The notes below the pieces were generated by a model. The model did no database searches. It worked only from the letters and a program-made list of their open reading frames with translations, and had not been told where the DNA came from. Positions 46,101 through 55,100 of a stretch of 64,000 nucleotides of DNA are shown here, in pieces. Origin of the DNA: Lagopus muta (lineage: Eukaryota; Chordata; Aves; Galliformes; Phasianidae). The stretch spans positions 19,415,433 to 19,479,432 of the forward strand of contig NC_064439.1 of assembly GCF_023343835.1 (NCBI RefSeq), written 5' to 3'. Numbering within the stretch: the first letter of the stretch is position 1; every line of letters starts with the position of its first letter. Both the position numbers and the translations under genes were made by a program.

Positions 46101-49100
46101 TTTACTTTTTCCTTTTCAGAAAGGAGACATTTTTAGCTCAATCATGAGAACATACAAAGCTTTTACTTGCTGAAGTGTCACCAATGGCAAACTAAATCTG
46201 GATCTAAAAGTATCACTAAAAACATTACTTCTATGAAAGAAAGCTGTCAGAAGGCCAGACTTCCATCATCTTTCTCTTAGGAGACATTGTTTTATTCAAG
46301 TGACGCAGTCAGCTCTTGAGATTTAATACTACACTTGTCTGAAGTTCCAAATTCTTGGAAGGAGATAAATGTGGTGAGGATCCCACCTCTCATTTCTGTA
46401 AAATGAAGCTTATTTTTAGCTTCTCACTTTCATTGCTGTAAGCTCTTTCATTGTTGTGTTTTGTTATATTTGATGGACTTGTCTCATGGGTTTCTTTTTT
46501 ATTTTTATGCACTTGAATTCCCTAAAGGAGATAATTCTCCAGAAATGCTCAGCACTTCGGTCCCTTCATGTCAGGCCAGGCCCTCAGGCTGGCAGGGCAG
46601 CGATGCACTGACCTTGAAGCAGGAGTCTGCCTGTGGGGCTCCATCCCAACCCTGGGCACAGGATGCTGCTGGGACCTGGGCAGGAGGAGCTGGCGGTAGC
46701 ACTTCCACTGCCCGCTGCTTGCAAAGGAAATTTGCTGTCTCCTGGCAGCTAATGACATCCCATAATCCAGCATTGGCTCCAGTTCCCATGGCAACGCAGC
46801 CTTGCTCTTTCCCTTTGTGATACATAAAAGAAATGAACAAAATCAAAGTCTAATTGCTTTCTAGGAAATTAGATCTTTGTATTCATACAAAATTATGATA
46901 TAAAGCTGCATATTATGCAGATTTTAAGCCACCATAGCTATGAAATTATTCTGAATATCTCTTGCCACAGCATAGAGATAGGTCAATGAACCTCAGAGAC
47001 ACACCTGTCCTAAAACTGGAGATTGCAGATTTAGGATACAAATGTTCCTTATCTTGCCACCCCAGGGAAATCACAGAGCACATAACACTTGATTTTATTT
47101 TCGTTTGTAACAGATGGCCTGTCAACTGCTTTGCAGTTCTCAGAATCCAGGTAATTCAATTTCAGAAAGGATGATATCAAGTACAAGAAGTTTGTTTCAA
47201 CACACAACTTGCTACTAGGAGGACAAGAGCCTCCCATCACCTTTTGTTGAAATGCAGAACAGCTGGACACCTGCTCTCCATTTCTCACCTGTGGGCCCCA
47301 TGCTCTGCCCATAATCAATTTCCTCAAAGTGATGAGTTGTTGTTAACAGCTGTTAAAAATGTAAAAAAAAAAAAAAAAAACAAGACTATGGATCTTGTCA
47401 GCTCCTATTGCATTCAGTGTAGCCCATTAAATATGTTTCTATACAGATTTACAGGTAACTGAGTTACACAGCACCTGACACTCTGCTGTGGATGTGTTTT
47501 ACACTGGGGCCAAAAACAAGGTCTGTTGATATTGGTCACCTACAGCTGTAAACACAAAAGTACCTTCTCTTATTTCCAGTACTAGGGGATAGAAAGCAGA
47601 AGTCTGCTTGAATTTCAGCCGGACTCTGATTACAAGGGCTGAGCTTACGCACAACTTACCTGGCATTGCTGAATTCCAGTGTGTGAAGGAAGGAGTTTCA
47701 CCACTGGTCCACCTGAACATCCCTTGCTCTTCTGTGTCAGAGAGACCGAGCCAGAAATACTTTTCAGACCTCAGCCCAGTCAGACTAATCAGGAAAGCTT
47801 GCTCATTCCTGAGGTGGAAAACAGCATTGAAACACAACATATTGCCTCCCACTGCTGATCCAATTGGTACAAATAAGGCTATCATGCTAGTATGACCCCA
47901 AGAGAATGAGTCCTCAGAGAAGTTCAAGCAAAACTTTAGCAAGCTTTAGTGTGGTTGAAAGAGCTTGGTGAGGGACAGCTTTCTCCTTTCAGCTGAAAGC
48001 ATCCTCTCCTTTCTACCCAGTTCTGTGAAATGTCAAAAATCACCAAATCACCATTACAAATGTCAGGTGTGTGAGAACTAAGCTGCAGCCAGATTTGCTA
48101 CACATGACCTCTGAAAGCAGTGGTGTTCCTCAGAAGCCATAAAGTGCAAAGCCCATTTGAGATGGAGATAGGTGCCATAATACATTCTGGTTATGGTAGA
48201 AATATGCTGGGAGAATTCCTACATTTGTTCAGAACTTGGTGTAGAAGATGCTTAGGAATTTATTTATTTATTTATTAAAAAAATTCCTACATTTGATAAG
48301 ATAAAGCTCTTCAGTAAATAAAGGAAAACAGTAGTAACCAATTTCCAAAAGAAAATAAAAAATAAAATAGGGGCTGCCTTGATTAGAAATTTAATACTAG
48401 GAGAAAATGGAACTCAAGAACCCTCAAAATTTGAAAGCAATTTTAATTAAATAGAAATCCGTAAAACATGAAGTCTTTTTTCTTTCCTATTACTGAACAA
48501 TTTAAAAGTGTTACTGAAGTGCTTTCCAAAGCTTTCAAAAAATGGGACAAATTTTGAAGGTTTCTGAAGTAAAAGCACTAATTTTAAAGTAGAAGAATGA
48601 TAATTTCCTACCTGGTTTCCACTGTAGCTAGATAAGCTTTGCTCTTCTCACATGTCTTATTTGCGTCTGAGAAGGTTGCAAGTGCAGAACCCACCAAATA
48701 ACAGTGAAAACTAAATCTTTTCCAACCCTGTGAAGAAGAAAAGGATGACAATGCGAATTGTAAAGATACTTCAGTATAGAAATTAGCTGTGCTCTTTTAT
48801 ATGTAAATATTTTATATTTAATTTGTTGCAGCTGGGATTAAAAACAAGATGAGATTAGGCAAATTTGTTAATAAACAAAAACTGTGAGATTTTTGTTGTC
48901 TCTTCTCCTACAAAAGGCCTTTTTACTTAAATGATGATATTAAACTCTTCATTTCTTTTATGTGTACATGAATTTTCAAAGAAAATGACTGTTATCACAT
49001 TTCAGTTCTCTGTAAGGCTGGATTTGTGCAAACATCACCATAATAAGGCAGTGATTCACTCAGGGGGAGCTATAGCCACACATTCACTAGTTGCAGGATC

Positions 49101-52100
49101 TGACATGATGAAATACAAAAGTATTCCAGTTCTGAAATTAATTCTTATAATTGTAAGAATACAATTATATAACTGAATAAGCACAGTGCTTCAAAGCTGT
49201 GTCTGCCACCCTTGAAGGAATAGCAAGGAGACTTTCTGTGCCAAGAGGAACTCAGCCAGTGCTTGTTTGGGGTGTGAGTGGAAAGGAGGAACCTCACTAA
49301 AACACCCCTGCTTCTTTCTGTTATTAGAGAGATTACTGCTGACTAGAATAGATTTAATGATTCTCTAAAAAGGTGAATTTTGGAAGAAATAACCCACTGA
49401 TATCATTAAAAGACCAAATAAGTAATCCACCAGTAGTCATACGGTACAGAAAACCCGATCTTCTTGTGTTTGGAAATTACTTTGTTCCTTTCAGAGTTCT
49501 TTCAATAGTAAAGATTTTGCTGTGAAAACTTTAAATAACAGATCTGAGAGACAGAACAAAGTGACTTCGGGCAATTTTGCATGTTTGGCTGTGAGTATAA
49601 GTAGAATGATAATGAACTGATGTAAAAGATGTATCTTGTTACATTTACGTTATCATTTACACTTATGTAACTGTATACATTCTTGAATATTTTCAGAGCA
49701 AAAATGAAGTATTTGCATATATTAATAGTTTGTTTGTGGGAAAAAGACTAGGTTTCCTCAAAGAAACAAACACCAAGTCTCTAAAAGTATGAAGAGCAAA
49801 TAAAATAATTAATGTTGATTTTCCCCAACATAAATCATTTATGAGACACCATTTACTTCCTGGCAGCCTGGGTCCTTGATCTTTTCTTCAAGAGACTTTG
49901 ATGAGGGCTTCTTTTTACAGATGTAACCAAGTTGCCTATCACAAACATCAGTTGCCCAGTACCCATCCTAGAAGAGCAGAGAGAATAAACAAGTGTAAAA
50001 ATAGGGGCATTTGTAAGCATAAGAAAATAATTATTTTTCTTCTTCACTACAAGATCCACTGATGTATTTTAAATAAGAAAACTATAGGATTTTTTAAGAA
50101 ATCTCCATCAACAGAAAAAAAAAAGACCTTTGAGGATTGGTTTGAGGTTCATTTGATGCTATTTTGAGATGAAGGAATGAAATAAATTAGATTTTGAAGT
50201 TTTGACTTTATTGGCTATTTCAACTACCTATTTCATGAGAGAGTTAATAAAAGACCTCTCATCCACAGCTAAAGGATGCACATTTATAGTGGTAATATTT
50301 CATTATGCTTATGGCAAAGAGATCAATGAAACCGAAATAATGTACACCTAATGTGTCATAATACACCCAATTATTTCATCCATCAAGGAGAAGACTGAAA
50401 ATAACTGGTTTCTATTAAAGAAGGAATTATGTTAAAAAATAAAATTGAAATAAGACCTTTTTATTCATGAAATGTGGTTAAGGATCAATCCTATTAATGT
50501 CTAATACTGACAGACATAAATATTTTTCAACATCATAACACTTGTGCATTTTCAAATTCTTTTGTGTTTGTTTTTTTTCCATGATACCTTCTATATGTGT
50601 ATGCATATATGTGTAAATGAGTACAAAAACCCAAACAATCATGATGGCAACGAAAATAAAGTCTACAGGGCTTTAGATTAGGTTATTTGGCAGATGTGTG
50701 CTACAGAGGAGAACTATGCACTAGTGCCATGTCTTCATGCCCCAATGAAGTGATATGGATGAACTTAATGGTCTACCAGACAGGAAAATAAGGTATGCTA
50801 ACAGCATCTTTGGTAACCAACCATATTACTAGCTCATCTTTCTTTCACTCCAGAGCTACAACTTTTTTTCCATTGTTGTAACCAGCAGAATACAAGTAAA
50901 TTCTAATGTAAAACTCGTGGACCTGGCTTTGCACCAAGAAAGAAATTTCAAAATGTAGCATTACAACTATGGTGCCTCTCCAATTCTGATCTTCTCTGTT
51001 CTCTCAAGTTTCATTTGACTGATGCCAAATTTGTTTCTTAGATAAGATATAGAAGACTGCTGAATAAGTAGATGGTTGGTACATGATTTCAGTTTGAGGC
51101 AGTTATTAGTTTGCATTTCTATAAAATAGCTGCCAAGTTTTACCTGTCCCTTCATAACAACACAGTCCTCTAAACCGTTCCTATAGGTGGGATGTCTGCG
51201 CTGCCATGTGGTGAACGTCACAGGGGTCCCATCACTCCACTCAAAGTAGAAATGAGCCTTCAGGTCATTTAGGCCCAGCCACAGCTCTTCTGTTGGCTCT
51301 AAAGCATGGAAAGAAAAAGACTTGCTTATTGTCTGCTATGTAATACATCAAACACTTCCAAATCCAGCACAAAGAGGGACAGATAAAAGTTGGGATGTAG
51401 TGCACAAGAGGCAGCCTTCATGCTCTAATCAAAGTGCTGGTTTCTGTTCAGATCTCCAGTAAGGGATGATTTAGTTGGTAGAGAAGAGACTTCAGATGTC
51501 ACCCATAAATTAATGGATATATAGCTCCTTATGGCTGACAGAAATGTTTTGCAAACTGAGCACCTGTGGCTTAGAAGAACAAAACACCCCCAGCATGGAT
51601 ATAAAGCAGTGAGTTTCTCAGTGTGCCCCACTGATCAGGAGATGAGATGAAGTCTGAGGTACAAAGACATTTGCCAATACATTTCCTTAACTGGGGATCC
51701 TTAGAGGGTCTGTCAAGAGTGGTCACCAAGTCCAGCATGTGAGGCAAGTGTCAGGACTGGTGATGACAGATTCGAGGAGAGTCATAAATGAAAAAGCATT
51801 ATTTTCTTAGAAGGAAATATTTTTGAGAGGTTAACCTCAACAAGAGGGTTTACTCTCAGCAGGAATTTAAATTTCTTTCAGATTTGAAGCTCAGTTCTGG
51901 AACTATAAAATGTAGAAAAAAAAAAAACCACAAAACCTGCAAATATTAAAAGATCTTTACGTGGGAATTCTGTTACCTAAATTTGTTGATAATAAGATGT
52001 TTTCTTATTTCAAAATATTTTAAAGTGTAGATTTTCTTAATAAATATATGCTTATGTTTGCGCATCAGTAACAGACAACACCATAAGTTAGATACAGCCT

Positions 52101-55100
52101 TCAGCTTGTGATATTTCAGAGAAAGCATTAATATTTAATGAAGCTCAGCTTTTGCATTGCAGATGTGCCAAATAAAATAGAGGCCCACTTATATACTCAC
52201 TGTAACCAAGCTGTGACACCAGAAAGCTGTATTCAGCAATGGTGTGGACACTGGCCAAGTCTCCATCCTGCCTCTTACATGAAGTCAGGGCATCCTTCCA
52301 CGCTTTGGATTCTCTTTGAATGCTGTAGCAGTGGCCTGCATATGGCCACCAACCTTCTGTGCATTTAGTAGGTCTCATTTCCTCTAAAATAGAAGCAAAA
52401 ATTTTCAGAGCAATTTTATAAAGAGTAAAATAAGCATTCTTTACAAGAAGTAGTACTATATGAATAAACACAAAATTGCAGGTAGAAATGCAAATATCAT
52501 CAAATAAGAAGCAAATGTCATTAAGGCACAGTTTGCTCAATATGCAAATAGAATGATTAGTCTTTCAATGTCAAGTAAAGCACCAATAAAAATGCCCACA
52601 TTGTGTCAGAGGTACAATTTAAAATTTTACTCTGCAGAAGAGAGAGAGACCAAGGCAGAGGTCTGTCTCTCCTGTCTTCTACTATAAAAGCAGCTTTTAT
52701 AACATTCCCAGACAGCAGCCTCTGGCAGATCCCTCCTGTTTGGGGCATGTCCACGTACACAGCTACACTGATGTGTCACTGAAGTCTTAGGTCTCAGCAG
52801 GCAACAGATGAAACACAGCCTGTGTGAATGCTGCTGTTCCTCCTGCTCTGTACATATGAACTCAGTCAGTTGCATATAGTTGTTGGAAATGATTTTTTAT
52901 ATTGATAATATAAATCAATATAAAAATCAATCCTTGTAATTACTCATTTGGAGCAAAGGAGAACCATAAACTTTTACTGTTTGCATGCAAAATGCGATTG
53001 CTATCACTGTTACAGTGGCAGAACAGCTTCTATCTGTTTTGATAAAATGAATAGTAATGATGGAACAAAATAACAATATTCTCCTATGGATGATAAATAT
53101 ATTACATCTTTGTCCTCTCATCTTGTATGAAAGCCTGTGTGTGCATATATAGCTTTGCTTTTGGAAATGTTGGTTAAAAAATAATGTTGCATTCCCTTCT
53201 CTTTTGTAAATTAGGGATTGCATTCTCTGGAAACCAGAGAAAAATCTTTCTTTCTATACATACCTCTGGTTATATTGTCAAATTTTGAATTTATTTTTCT
53301 CTTTTTACAGATGTAGCCAAATCTCTGGTTGCATGCTTGGTTTTCCCATTTAGCATTCTGTCTGGGATTCATTGTGCCACAGATTTTCCCAGGATCTGGG
53401 GAAGGACTTCCTTTGAATAAGAGAGAAAACAGATTCTCTTACAAAAAGATCAACAAATGGATTGTATTATCAGTAGAACGATTGTCTTATAGTGATTTTT
53501 TCAGTGCTTAACGTGAAGAAGCCCTCCCCACAGGATAATTGCTGTTGCAGTTTTCAGAGTGGTGCTTTTTATCTTTATACACTGAGTGAGACAAATGATT
53601 CTCCTTAGATTTTGTCTCAGGATAGTATGGGGAAAGTTCTTGTTCTTTTCCTGATACACTGGTACTCATAGGCAGAATAATCATACTTGCATGTCTCAAG
53701 AATTTTGCAGTTCTTCTTTCCTATGAAAGAGGTTTTCTTTTATCTGTTTTGTTCTGTTTTGTTGTATTCTTTTCCTCTGAAAAGAACAGAAGAGTGGTGG
53801 CCTACTACCAGACCTGCCAGTGCTGAGGAACAAGAAGGTAAGCAAGGGGACATGACTGCTTGCTGGGTGGTGGCCACTTCCTACAGCCAGCCTGCGGCCC
53901 TTACTGTCCTGGCACCAGCAAACCCCACTCCCACCCCTCTCCCATCACTCTGGGCTGCTTTCCCTCCTCTCTGGGCTGTCCCTCTGCCCATGTGTGAAGT
54001 GCACCACCAGCTCCCGAGTCTCTCTTCCTACACATCGTTCCATACGGTTTTGCATATAGTATTGAGGAATTATGAGCTTGCTCTGTGAGTCTCTCCATAA
54101 TATTTAGAATTTCTCCAGACAACATAGTGCCATTATTTTCTAAATATTTTGCTACTTTTTGAAGGTTTGATTTAAATTTATACTCTTAGATAACGTTATG
54201 GAAACATTCTGACCTCTGATCTGCAAGGTTAAACATCACTTCAAAAGAGACTCTCCATTTATAAATAAACTCTTTGCTTATGCGAGAAAATAAAAAGTCA
54301 TTGGCTATTGTAAATTAACACAGGCTTCTCTGAAATAGAAGCAACTGAAGTAGCTTAATTAGTTGGTGTCTTATCAGAATCCATTCCAAGATTATAAAGT
54401 AAATGCAGTTCTTACCTGGAGCCCAGTTTAAATATCTGAAAGGACTGCCCCCAGCCCATTGCCATCCACTGTTGAAATTCAAACTGTTCAATCCAATCCA
54501 CAATGCAAGACTGATTTTTTTAATTAGCTCTAAATTAGAAAAGAAAGTCAGTGGTGCCTTCCTATTCTAATTATTAGCAAGCTCACGTAAAAGAAATAAA
54601 GTCAAAAGTAATTTACCTTTTTTGGTTTAAACCTGCCCACAAATACTGCTTTTCACATTAATAAAGTAAACAGATTTAAATAGTAAGATGTGTAAATGAA
54701 TAATTGTAAAGATAACAGAGATCTCCTATTGCTAGCAAAAATGGCAAATCATCTGATTTTACTATTTCAATAACAGTTTATTCATCATCTGTTCCCATTT
54801 ATAACCCCCATATTGTTAATAGTAGTCCTTGAAGCACAGAGGAAAGAGGTAAATTTGAGGACCAGGCTTCAGTTCTGGTTGGAAATGAGCATACCAGTAG
54901 GTAAGGCAAGTGGAGGGAATCCTCCAACTGAAGCAGGCTGCAGACATGGCAGCCCTTACCTGGAATACAACAGTGGGATGGGGTGACTTTTCTCCCTGCA
55001 CTGGTTCAGGAGCAATCACAAAGAAATACCAGCTAATGGAAGAGCTGCTCAGAGCACCTTCCTTGTGGCTCCTAGTGAACACATCTTCTTCATTGAGCCA

